Assembly (NCBI GenBank): GCA_947379965.1
Contig: CANCPC010000001.1
Location: forward strand, 1 to 64,000
Direction of reading: 5' to 3'
DNA length: 64,000 nt
DNA from: Flavobacteriaceae bacterium
GTDB lineage: Bacteria > Bacteroidota > Bacteroidia > Flavobacteriales > Flavobacteriaceae
Position 1 is the first letter of the stretch. Each line of letters starts with the position of its first letter. Below, in pieces: positions 54,206-62,730 of the stretch. A program made the position numbers and the translations under genes. The notes under the pieces were generated by a model. The model searched no databases and was not told the origin of the DNA. It worked only from the letters and a program-made list of their open reading frames with translations.

Positions 54206-56518
54206 ATGAAAAATGCTATTTTTTTTATAATAATCCTACTCTTGTTTTCTAAAATTGGATTTGCAACTAATTCTATAATCACGCCAAAACAAGATTCTAT
54301 TTCATCTAGAAATGACACCATTAGTTATAAATCATTTCCGTTTTTTAAAATCAATAAAACATCATCACCCGCAACTAATCTTTTAGAAATAAAGGCAACA
54401 GGCGATCAAGTTTATTGTCCACAAACAGCAATAAATATCGTAACCGATATTACAATAACAGATTCTGAACATATAAATACTGATGCAATCTATATCCAAA
54501 TTTCAACGGGATATAATGATTCACAAGATTTACTAACCTTAACTGGTTCTCATCCAACAATAAAATCAGTTTGGGATTTAACCACAGGTAGACTAACGCT
54601 AACCTCAAAAAATCCAGGTATTCTAGTCAATTATGATGATTTTATTAAGGCAATAAAAGATGTAGTTTATACCAACTCGTCCTATAAACCAACCGGAAAT
54701 AGAACCTTTTCTATAAGTACAGATAAACTTAGTTACTTACCATCTAATCAACATTTTTATGAGTTTGTATCAAGCAAAGGAGTTACTCCAGATTTAGGCA
54801 TTGATTGGGGAATAGCTGATAAATTAGCAAATGCAAGAACGTATCATGGATTAAAAGGCTATTTAGTCACCATATTATCGGCAGATGAAAACCAACTAGC
54901 AACAACACAACAAACAATAAATGGCGGTGGATGGATTGGCGGTTCTGATACCGTAGAAGAAGGCGTTTGGAAATGGATGACAGGCCCCGAGAAAGGAACA
55001 CAGTTTTTTTTCAACTTATCTTCCACTCCAGCGCCAGGTGTTTTTATATCTAATCCTCGTGGAGTTGGGTATGTTTCAAATTATGCAAATTGGAATAGAA
55101 GCAGTACCAATTGGTACAACGGAATTCAAATTTACGAACCCGATAATATTTATAATTTATTTAGAGAAGATGAAGATTATGTTATAATTGTAGATAATGA
55201 TGGAAAAGGAACTAAAGGAACGTGGAATGACTTAAATTACTATGGCGAATCATTTGAAGGTTCTCAACAAGCCAACGGATTTATCGTAGAATATGGCGGA
55301 ATGCCAGGTGATCCCGAAATACATTTAGCCACAAGTACCTCTTTAACCATTCCTCAAATTACCAGTACTACCGAGTCAGCAACCTGTGGAAATGGCAATT
55401 TAATTTTAGAAGCAACCTCTAATTTAGGAACTATTAATTGGTTTAAAAATGAAACTGGTGGTATTGCCATTGCAACAGGAACAACTTTTACGACACCTAA
55501 TCTATCAAAAACCACCACCTACTATATAGACACCGAATATAGTCTTTGTGATAAATATTCAACTAGAACACCAGTAACTGCAACTATTTATAATATCCCA
55601 GTAATTACAACCACAAATTCGAGGTTCACTTTATGTGGTCCTGGTAGTGTGACACTAGAGGCAAAAACAACCGAAGGAACAATATATTGGTATAGTGAAT
55701 CAAATGGGAACAATCTAATTGCAGTAGGAACAACGGTAACAAGAACTTTTGATAAAAACACAACATTATACATTGAGGCAGTTAACCAAAATTGTACGAC
55801 GGGGACTCGAGTTCCAGTTGAAGTAGTTGTATATACTCTGCCTATTATTCCTGATGAAGATTTAGTTATTTGTAAAACAAAAAAGTTAATAATTGACGCT
55901 AAAATTTCAGAAATAGGAATGACCTATTTATGGTCTAATGGAGAACAAACTCAAACAATCGAAATTTCTAAAGCTGGAATATATACGGTTGATATAACCC
56001 GTGCTGCACCCGAAAATTGCACCGTCCAAAAAAAAATAACAGTAACAGAAAACCCGGCTCCTATAATAGAAACAGTTTCCGTTGAAGAAACAACAGTAAC
56101 CATAAAATTAAAAAATCCTAATACTTATTATGAATTTTCTATTGATGGAATAAACTATCAAGCATCAAATGTTTTCGAAAATTCTTCAGCTGGACTACAA
56201 TTAGCATCTGTAAGAGAAGTAAATGGTTGCAACTATGTCGCCGAAAATTTTGTAGTAATAGTAACCCCTCGTTTTTTCACCCCAAACAATGACAACTTCA
56301 ATGATTATTGGGAAGCAAAAGGTTTAATTAATTTTCCAAATGCAGTAATCACTATTTTTGACCGATACGGAAAACTAATTACCCAGCTAAATTCATTAAA
56401 ACCAAAATGGGACGGAACATTCAATAATAAGCTTTTGCCTTCTGATGATTATTGGTATGTATTAAATTTAGGAAATGGAATGGCAGTAAGAAAAGGACAT
56501 TTTTCTCTAAAAAGGTGA
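54206..56518 (+). CDS. Second T9SS cargo with C-type lectin-like domain
   Basis: A 770-residue paralogue of the gene before it. A signal peptide ends in KIGFA. After a low-complexity start, the beta module with TDAIYIQISTGYND (about 75-180) and the C-type lectin-like domain (about 181-365: GGWIGGSDTVEEGVWKW, YANWNRSSTNW, FIVEYGG) are the same pair as in the larger protein. Ig-like modules with INWFKNETGG and IYWYSESNGN follow. The type B sorting domain occupies about 687-770 (FFTPNNDNFNDYW, ITIFDRYGKLI, KWDGTFNN, DDYWYVLNL, GHFSLKR). It has no LRR or repeat array. The 66-bp gap to the first gene suggests co-expression. Confidence 0.9.
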   Translation: MKNAIFFIIILLLFSKIGFATNSIITPKQDSISSRNDTISYKSFPFFKINKTSSPATNLLEIKATGDQVYCPQTAINIVTDITITDSEHINTDAIYIQISTGYNDSQDLLTLTGSHPTIKSVWDLTTGRLTLTSKNPGILVNYDDFIKAIKDVVYTNSSYKPTGNRTFSISTDKLSYLPSNQHFYEFVSSKGVTPDLGIDWGIADKLANARTYHGLKGYLVTILSADENQLATTQQTINGGGWIGGSDTVEEGVWKWMTGPEKGTQFFFNLSSTPAPGVFISNPRGVGYVSNYANWNRSSTNWYNGIQIYEPDNIYNLFREDEDYVIIVDNDGKGTKGTWNDLNYYGESFEGSQQANGFIVEYGGMPGDPEIHLATSTSLTIPQITSTTESATCGNGNLILEATSNLGTINWFKNETGGIAIATGTTFTTPNLSKTTTYYIDTEYSLCDKYSTRTPVTATIYNIPVITTTNSRFTLCGPGSVTLEAKTTEGTIYWYSESNGNNLIAVGTTVTRTFDKNTTLYIEAVNQNCTTGTRVPVEVVVYTLPIIPDEDLVICKTKKLIIDAKISEIGMTYLWSNGEQTQTIEISKAGIYTVDITRAAPENCTVQKKITVTENPAPIIETVSVEETTVTIKLKNPNTYYEFSIDGINYQASNVFENSSAGLQLASVREVNGCNYVAENFVVIVTPRFFTPNNDNFNDYWEAKGLINFPNAVITIFDRYGKLITQLNSLKPKWDGTFNNKLLPSDDYWYVLNLGNGMAVRKGHFSLKR

Positions 56519-56521
56519 TTT

Positions 56522-57658
56522 TTATTCACTAACTTTTTTTTGAATTTCATCTAAAATATAAAGGTAGTCTTCTTGATTTTTCACAAAATCACGATTAGTA
56601 ATATCTATCATCAATACATTTAATTTGCTTTGTGATTTGATATACTCTAAATAACCATCATTAATTTTATCCAAATAGGAAGCTGAAATATTTTGTTCAT
56701 AATCTCTGCCTCTTTTCTTGATATTGGCTAACAAACATTCGGAATTTTGATACAAATAAACATACAAATCGGGTTTTGGTATTTCCTTATAAACAATGTT
56801 AAATATCGTGCGATACAATCGATATTCCTCTTCGGCAAGTGTAATTTTGGCAAAAATCAAGGATTTAAAAATATGATAATCAGCAACTATAAAATCCTTA
56901 AACAAATCAAATTGAGCTAAATCATCATGTATTTGCTGGTATCTATCGGCAAGGAAAGACATTTCAAGCGGAAAAGCATAACGGCTTTGATCTTCATAAA
57001 ATTTTGGAAGAAAAGCATTATCAGCAAAACGTTCTAGGACCGTTTTAGCATTAAAGTCTTCGGCAAATCTTGTAGCTAAGCTTGTTTTACCTGCACCTAT
57101 ATTTCCTTCAAAAGCAATATAATTATAGTTTTCTAAAGAAATTTTATCCAATGGTATTTCTAATTTTTGAACTAAAGTGCAAACGCTTTTATCAGGAGAT
57201 ATTTCAATTAAATCTGATATTTTTTTTTGAAGAATAGGATGTTCCCAATCTAAATTCAAATCCTGCATAGGTAACAAAACAAATTTTCTGTTTTGCATGA
57301 GAGGATGGGGAACTTTTAGATTTTCGGTTTCAATTATTTCCTCATCAAAAGTGATTAAATCGATATCTATAATTCGGGATTGATAGTTTAAATTTTGGCC
57401 ACGAACACGACCCATTTTTTTTTCAATCTTTAAAAAAGCAGTCAAAACAGCCTGTGCGTTTTTATAAGTATGTAAGACCAAAGCACAATTATAAAAGGCA
57501 TCACTATCAAAACCCCAGGAGGGAGTTTCATATAAATTCGAAACTTTGATAATTGTTCCAATTTCCTGATGAATGAACTGCAAACAATTTTCTATGTTTT
57601 TTAGACGATTGCCTTGATTGGTTCCAATGGATAAAACGATCTGATGTTGTAATTTCAT
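56522..57658 (-). CDS. FolK-deoxynucleoside kinase fusion
   Basis: A 378-residue two-domain protein. Residues of about 1-160 are 6-hydroxymethyl-7,8-dihydropterin pyrophosphokinase (FolK): VLSIGTNQGNRLKNIE, LYETPSWGFDSDAFYN, and RIIDIDLITF with the magnesium-binding D-x-D. Residues of about 180-378 are a deoxynucleoside kinase: the P-loop AFEGNIGAGKTSLA, then FADNAFLPKFYED, FLADRYQQ and the arginine-rich lid IKKRGRDYEQ. It links folate synthesis and deoxynucleotide salvage in one chain. ATG at 57658 was chosen because it gives the usual FolK start; an ATG nine codons upstream (57685) is possible. It is convergent with the lectin gene. Confidence 0.92.
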   Translation of the reverse strand: MKLQHQIVLSIGTNQGNRLKNIENCLQFIHQEIGTIIKVSNLYETPSWGFDSDAFYNCALVLHTYKNAQAVLTAFLKIEKKMGRVRGQNLNYQSRIIDIDLITFDEEIIETENLKVPHPLMQNRKFVLLPMQDLNLDWEHPILQKKISDLIEISPDKSVCTLVQKLEIPLDKISLENYNYIAFEGNIGAGKTSLATRFAEDFNAKTVLERFADNAFLPKFYEDQSRYAFPLEMSFLADRYQQIHDDLAQFDLFKDFIVADYHIFKSLIFAKITLAEEEYRLYRTIFNIVYKEIPKPDLYVYLYQNSECLLANIKKRGRDYEQNISASYLDKINDGYLEYIKSQSKLNVLMIDITNRDFVKNQEDYLYILDEIQKKVSE

Positions 57659-57685
57659 ATTAGTATCAGTTTTGAAATAAACCAT

Positions 57686-57998
57686 GCAAATTTTACGAAG
57701 TTATTTTGTTTTTTTGTGCAACAAATCATTTGAATAGGACCGCTATTGAAATGGTTTTTAACGCAGAAAAAGAGAAAATTATAAGTCAAAACAAAGTTCA
57801 CTTAACACAAATGAAAGTAAAAACATAGTGAAGTAAATGTAATGTTTATTTTGAAAAATATACTTGACCACAAATTAAGTAAAAGAATTTTAGAATTGAA
57901 CTATATTTGCGTTCGAGTTGATAACAATTTAACAGTTAAAAAAAATTGATTTTGTAACACAAACACTCGTTTTGCTACTTATTAAAAAAAATAAAATT
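57686..57998 (+). promoter_or_regulatory. Intergenic region with candidate sppA promoter
   Basis: No gene is seen. TATATTTG at 57902-57909 matches the -7 consensus and would give a leader of about 85 nt before the sppA ATG. Nothing else recognisable is present. Confidence 0.45.
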
Positions 57999-59759
57999 AT
58001 GAAGTTTTTAGGAAATGTATTGGCAACCGTTGTTGGTTTATTCGTTTTTATTATGATGTTCGTTTTCGGAATAATAATCATTGCTACCGTTTTTGGTGGC
58101 AATTCCGAAGAAATTGCAGTTAAAGATAATTCGGTTATCGAATTAAATTTAGAACACATCAATAATGATTATGCTGGAAAATATAAAGATCCTTGGATGT
58201 CAATTTTATCCGATGGAGAAAAAGTGGGCCTTATTGACGTGATCAACGCCATCGAAAAAGCAAAAACAGACGATGACATCAAGGGAATTTCGATTTTGAA
58301 TGACGAATCCGAATTAGGGATGGCGCAAAGAAAAACACTGCGTGATGCAATGGAAAATTTCAAAAAATCAGGAAAATTCGTAATGGCTTATGCCAATTCC
58401 TATTCACAAAAAGAATACTATTTAAATTCTGTGGCCAATACCATCTACCTGAATCCGATTGGCGATTTTAATTTCAAAGGACTATCCGCCGAAATTATGT
58501 TTTTCAAGGATTTACAAGAAAAAACAGGCGTTAAAATGGAAGTTATTCGTCACGGAAAATACAAAAGTGCTGTGGAGCCTTTTTTAGAAAATAAAATGAG
58601 CGATGCCAATAGAGAACAAACTTCGGCATTATTAAATTCGATTTGGAGTTCGGTTACCGATGATATTTCAAAAAGTAGAAATATAACTGTAACAAAATTA
58701 AACGAAATTGCCAATGGCCTTCAAGCAAGAACTCCGGAAATGGCAAAAGCAGAAAAATTAATAGATGTTATAGCTTATGAAGATAGCTACCATGACGCTA
58801 TTCGACAAATTTTGAAGGTCGAAAAAAACAAAGATTATAACAAAATTAGCATTTTGGACTATACCCGAAAAATGATAACTACATCAGAAAACACAGATGC
58901 GGTAGATAAAATTGCAATTATTTATGCACAAGGAGAAATAAAAAGTGGGGAAGGTGATGTAAATACAATTGGAGAAATTTCTATGAATCGCTCGCTGATA
59001 GAAGCTAGAAAAAATAAAAATATCAAAGCAATTGTCCTTAGAATCAATAGCCCTGGAGGGAATGCATTGACATCCGATTTGATTTGGAGAGAAATCGAAT
59101 TGACCAAGAAAGTAAAACCGGTGGTGGTTTCTATGGGAAATTATGCCGCTTCAGGCGGATATTATATTGCATGTAATGCTAACAAAATTTTCGCCGAGAA
59201 CAATACTATTACAGGTTCAATAGGAGTTTTTGGAATATTACCTAATTTCAGCCCATTGGCAACAAAAATAGGTTTGCATACCGAGCAAGTAAAAACCAAT
59301 GAAAATGCAGCTGAATATAGTCCGTTTTTACCTTTGGAAGAAAAATTCAAATCCACAACCCTTGAAGGTGTGGAGCATATCTACAAAACATTTGTAACCC
59401 ACGTTGCCGAAGGAAGAAAAATGACCTTTGCACAAGTGGATTCGATTGCCCAAGGAAGAGTTTGGTCTGGTCGCGAAGCACTAAAAATTGGACTCGTTGA
59501 TAAAATTGGTGGTTTAGATCAGGCTATTAAAGAAGCCGCAACTTTGGCAAAAATCAAAAAATACAATACACAAAATTTTCCAGAATATGAAAAAGACCTC
59601 AACGATATTCTAGGAAATTTGCCATTTGCAAAATCTAAAGAATCTTTTATAAAAGAGGAATTTGGTATGGAAACCTATAAAATCATGGAGCAAATAAAAA
59701 GAGTTCAATCTAAAAAAGGAGTTCAGGCATTAATGCCTTTTGAGATTAATATTCAGTAG
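57999..59759 (+). CDS. sppA: Signal peptide peptidase SppA (67-kDa type)
   Basis: A membrane-anchored serine protease that digests cleaved signal peptides. A membrane helix lies at about 5-30 (LATVVGLFVFIMMFVFGIII). The protein has the tandem layout of the long SppA type: the general-base lysine in RHGKYKSAVEPF near residue 190 and the nucleophile serine in GNYAASGGYYIAC near 385, followed by ANKIFAENNTITGSIGVFG. At 586 residues it is close to E. coli SppA (618). The ATG at 57999 gives the canonical hydrophobic N-terminus; an upstream start at 57972 would add nine residues without support. Confidence 0.94.
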   Translation: MKFLGNVLATVVGLFVFIMMFVFGIIIIATVFGGNSEEIAVKDNSVIELNLEHINNDYAGKYKDPWMSILSDGEKVGLIDVINAIEKAKTDDDIKGISILNDESELGMAQRKTLRDAMENFKKSGKFVMAYANSYSQKEYYLNSVANTIYLNPIGDFNFKGLSAEIMFFKDLQEKTGVKMEVIRHGKYKSAVEPFLENKMSDANREQTSALLNSIWSSVTDDISKSRNITVTKLNEIANGLQARTPEMAKAEKLIDVIAYEDSYHDAIRQILKVEKNKDYNKISILDYTRKMITTSENTDAVDKIAIIYAQGEIKSGEGDVNTIGEISMNRSLIEARKNKNIKAIVLRINSPGGNALTSDLIWREIELTKKVKPVVVSMGNYAASGGYYIACNANKIFAENNTITGSIGVFGILPNFSPLATKIGLHTEQVKTNENAAEYSPFLPLEEKFKSTTLEGVEHIYKTFVTHVAEGRKMTFAQVDSIAQGRVWSGREALKIGLVDKIGGLDQAIKEAATLAKIKKYNTQNFPEYEKDLNDILGNLPFAKSKESFIKEEFGMETYKIMEQIKRVQSKKGVQALMPFEINIQ

Positions 59760-59975
59760 TTTTTTGATCAAAAGTGATTTTCATACATAAAAATTTATTT
59801 TTAAAAACATAGATTTTTATTAGTTTTTAAAAGTCGCTTTACTTGATTTTAGTATATCATATTTAGGATTAAACAAAATTGGGCTCCATAACTCCTTTTA
59901 GTAGGTTTATATCTGAATTATTTTTAAAATTTATAATTAGTTGGACTTTATATTAATTACATCCAACGGATTCTA

Positions 59976-60770
59976 TTAAATATTAATTTGCACAACATAA
60001 CCTTCGGAACTGCGAACATTAAAAACTGTTCCGTTTTCGAAAATTAAATATTGCCCTTTTATTCCGGTGAGTTTTCCTTGAAAATGAGGTGTTTTTTCTA
60101 AACTCAAACTATTCACTTTATTGGGATATTCTAAAACTGGATAATCCATAAGGTATAAATCCTCTTTTTGGGAGTAGAAATATTCCTTCACTTCGGATGG
60201 AATTAAGTTTTCGACTTTTAATCTTTCAGTAACTAAATCGACTTGTTCCACATCGTTTTGGAGCATTTTACGCCAATTGGTTTTATCGGCATAATGATTT
60301 TTCAAAGCAACTTCGGTAATCCCTGCAAGGTAGCGATTAGGAACTTCTACAATCGAAATAGCTTGCGTGGCGCCCTGATCGATCCATCGAGTAGGCATTT
60401 GGGTTTTTCGGGTCACGCCTACTTTCACTTCACTTGACAAGGCTAAATAAACGATATGAGGTTGCAATTGAACTTTTTTTTCGTAAGCGATATCTCGATC
60501 TTCAATACCTAGATGCGCCTTGCTTAACTCGGGTTTCATTATCCAATCGCCTACAGCGGGACTCGAATAAAAACATTCATAGCAAAACCCCTGACGATAT
60601 ATTTTTTTCTTTTTTCCACAATTCAAACATTGGTGACCCACAAAATTAATTGTTAGGCTTTTATCCAACAATTGATTCATATTTAGAAAACTGTTTTCGA
60701 AAACCAAGTAATATTGAATTGGATTTCCAAATTCGGTTTGCATTTTAGTAAGTACGCCTTCGTATGTCAT
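59976..60770 (-). CDS. DUF2797 protein
   Basis: A 264-residue protein of the DUF2797 family. It has a cysteine cluster (CLNCGKKKK and CYEC, about residues 48-68) that looks like a zinc ribbon, followed by HIVYLALSSEVKVGVTRKTQMPTRW-type sequence (split as VYLALSS and KVGVTR), which resembles the first motif of GIY-YIG nucleases with altered residues. Near the C-terminus comes GKLTGIKGQYLIFENGTVFN. The function is unknown; nucleic acid binding is an inference. No signal peptide is present. It is transcribed divergently from the GH3 gene. Confidence 0.85.
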   Translation of the reverse strand: MTYEGVLTKMQTEFGNPIQYYLVFENSFLNMNQLLDKSLTINFVGHQCLNCGKKKKIYRQGFCYECFYSSPAVGDWIMKPELSKAHLGIEDRDIAYEKKVQLQPHIVYLALSSEVKVGVTRKTQMPTRWIDQGATQAISIVEVPNRYLAGITEVALKNHYADKTNWRKMLQNDVEQVDLVTERLKVENLIPSEVKEYFYSQKEDLYLMDYPVLEYPNKVNSLSLEKTPHFQGKLTGIKGQYLIFENGTVFNVRSSEGYVVQINI

Positions 60771-60793
60771 TTAATTTCTGATTGTAGATTAAC

Positions 60794-60964
60794 GATTTAT
60801 GATTTTAGATTTTGGAGTATAAAGATTAGATTTCTATTTATTAGTAACCCTATCTAAGGCAGAATCTTTATGAAAATAGATTTTTTATATAAAAAAACAC
60901 TATTTTTGATACGAATGCAAAGTTAGTATTTGTCAATCGATAATCAAATCTAAAATCATAAATC
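60794..60964. repeat. 19-bp inverted repeat flanking divergent promoters
   Basis: GATTTATGATTTTAGATTT at 60794-60812 is the exact reverse complement of 60946-60964. Between them lie a plus-strand TATTTTTG (60901-60908) and a minus-strand TAACTTTG (60918-60925). A further partial copy (TCTAAAATCATAAAT) lies at 60970-60984. The two divergent transcripts would therefore carry the same 19-nt sequence in their leaders. Confidence 0.7.
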
Positions 60965-60988
60965 AGCACTCTAAAATCATAAATTTCT

Positions 60989-62515
60989 ATGCCGATACCT
61001 ATCATTAATTCGTTTGCCTCATGGGTCTTGAAGCAAAGGATTCATCAGATCGAGCTTTTTGTTAAATATCCCAATGAGGTTCAAGAAGAATTATTGATGA
61101 ACTTGATTAAGGCAGCCGAAAACACAATTATTGGTCAAGAATATGATTATGCATCTATAAATTCTTATGCTAATTTCGCCGAAAGAATTCCTGTTTCGAC
61201 TTATGAAGAATTACAACCACTGATTGAGCGTACCCGAAAAGGCGAGCAAAATGTTTTTTGGGAAACTCCTATAAAATGGTTTGCCAAATCGAGCGGAACG
61301 ACCAATGCCAAAAGCAAATTTATTCCCGTAAGTTACGAAGCCTTAGAGGATTGTCATTACAAAGGAAGCAAGGATCTGTTGTGCATGTATCTCAATAATA
61401 ATGAAAATTCCGAAATGTTTTTGGGAAAAAGTCTTCGTCTTGGCGGAAGCTCTCAAATTTATGAAGATAACGATACTTTTTTTGGCGATTTATCCGCTAT
61501 TTTAATTGAAAATATGCCTATTTGGGCCGAATTCAGTAGCACGCCAAATAATAAAACCTCGTTGATGAGCGATTGGGAAACAAAACTTCCCGCGATAATA
61601 AATGAAGTCAAAAATGAAAATGTAACCAGTTTTGCTGGAGTTCCTTCGTGGATGCTAGTCTTAATGAATAAATTACTCGAAGAAACAGGCAAAGGAAATT
61701 TGCTGGAAGTATGGCCAAATCTTGAAGTCTATTTTCATGGTGGTGTAAGTTTTGAACCTTATCGAGAACAATACCAAAAAATTCTACCTAAAAACGATTT
61801 CAAATATTACGAAATATACAATGCTTCCGAAGGATTTTTTGCCATTCAGGATTTGAATAACTCCAATGATTTGTTGTTGATGCTGGATTACGGAATATTT
61901 TACGAATTTATACCGATGGATACTTTTGAAACTCCAGATCAAAAAATAATCCGATTATCTGAAGTGGGTCTATTTAAAAACTATGCCATTATCATTACCA
62001 CAAATTCAGGTTTATGGCGCTACTTAATAGGCGACACCGTTCGGTTTACGAGCTTAAATCCGTATCGAATTCGGGTTTCGGGAAGAACAAAACACCACAT
62101 CAATGTTTTTGGCGAAGAGTTAATGGTCGAAAATACCGATCAGGCTATTACCAAAGCTTGCCAAATTACCGGAACCGAAATGGTCGATTATACTGTTGCG
62201 CCCATTTTCATGAAAGACAAGGAAAAAGGAGCCCACGAATGGATTATCGAATTCAGGAAAAACCCAGCTGATATTGGCCTTTTCCAAAAAGTATTGGACG
62301 AAACATTGCAATCTTTAAATTCGGATTACGAAGCCAAACGTTATAACAATATGACGCTAAATCCATTAGTTGTAAATATTGCTCGTAAAAATTTATTTTA
62401 TGATTGGCTAAAAGACAAAGACAAACTAGGCGGACAACACAAGATTCCAAGATTATCGAACCAAAGAGATTACTTGGAACAATTGAAGGATATGCAGGTG
62501 ATTGTAAATCAATAA
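60989..62515 (+). CDS. GH3 auxin-responsive promoter family protein
   Basis: A 508-residue member of the GH3 family, which in plants conjugates amino acids to hormones through an acyl-adenylate. The ATP-binding motif WFAKSSGTTNAKSKFIPVS lies near residue 100; YEIYNASEGFFAIQ and TTNSGLWRYLIGDTVRF are the adenylation motifs, and RTKHHINVFGEELM follows. The bacterial proteins are common in Bacteroidetes and the acyl substrate is unknown. There is no signal peptide. Two bases after its stop codon a tiny lipoprotein gene starts. Confidence 0.88.
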   Translation: MPIPIINSFASWVLKQRIHQIELFVKYPNEVQEELLMNLIKAAENTIIGQEYDYASINSYANFAERIPVSTYEELQPLIERTRKGEQNVFWETPIKWFAKSSGTTNAKSKFIPVSYEALEDCHYKGSKDLLCMYLNNNENSEMFLGKSLRLGGSSQIYEDNDTFFGDLSAILIENMPIWAEFSSTPNNKTSLMSDWETKLPAIINEVKNENVTSFAGVPSWMLVLMNKLLEETGKGNLLEVWPNLEVYFHGGVSFEPYREQYQKILPKNDFKYYEIYNASEGFFAIQDLNNSNDLLLMLDYGIFYEFIPMDTFETPDQKIIRLSEVGLFKNYAIIITTNSGLWRYLIGDTVRFTSLNPYRIRVSGRTKHHINVFGEELMVENTDQAITKACQITGTEMVDYTVAPIFMKDKEKGAHEWIIEFRKNPADIGLFQKVLDETLQSLNSDYEAKRYNNMTLNPLVVNIARKNLFYDWLKDKDKLGGQHKIPRLSNQRDYLEQLKDMQVIVNQ

Positions 62516-62516
62516 A

Positions 62517-62675
62517 ATGAAAAGACTACTATTAATACTATTATTTATTTCTTTCCTGATTTCTTGCGGACCACACCGATTAAAATGCGGACCAAGAGGA
62601 AATTGTAATGCTTCGGAAAAGCAAATTCTAAATCAGTTTAGAGAGAATCATCAGAAACAAATTGTAAAAATTTAA
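62517..62675 (+). CDS. Tiny lipoprotein
   Basis: A 52-residue reading frame beginning one base after the GH3 stop codon. It has a classical lipoprotein signal (MKRLLLILLFISFLISC, lipobox cysteine at residue 17) followed by GPHRLKCGPRGNCNASEK, with two more cysteines (residues 24 and 30), and a short charged helix to the end. The tight coupling and clear signal support a real gene. I do not recognise a function. Confidence 0.7.
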   Translation: MKRLLLILLFISFLISCGPHRLKCGPRGNCNASEKQILNQFRENHQKQIVKI

Positions 62676-62679
62676 CCAA

Positions 62680-62707
62680 CAAAAAAGCCTTAGTTTTTCT
62701 AGGCTTA
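62680..62707 (-). terminator. Terminator between the tiny lipoprotein gene and serB
   Basis: On the minus strand AAGCCTAG and CTAAGGCTT can pair with one bulge and are followed by six T residues, so it fits the end of serB. It may also act for the convergent lipoprotein gene. Confidence 0.6.
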
Positions 62708-62730
62708 TGTATGTAATTTGAATATATATA

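Noticed and set aside
62014-62271. Alternative plus-strand frame inside the GH3 gene
   Set aside because: It overlaps the conserved adenylation region of the GH3 protein and has no recognisable product.
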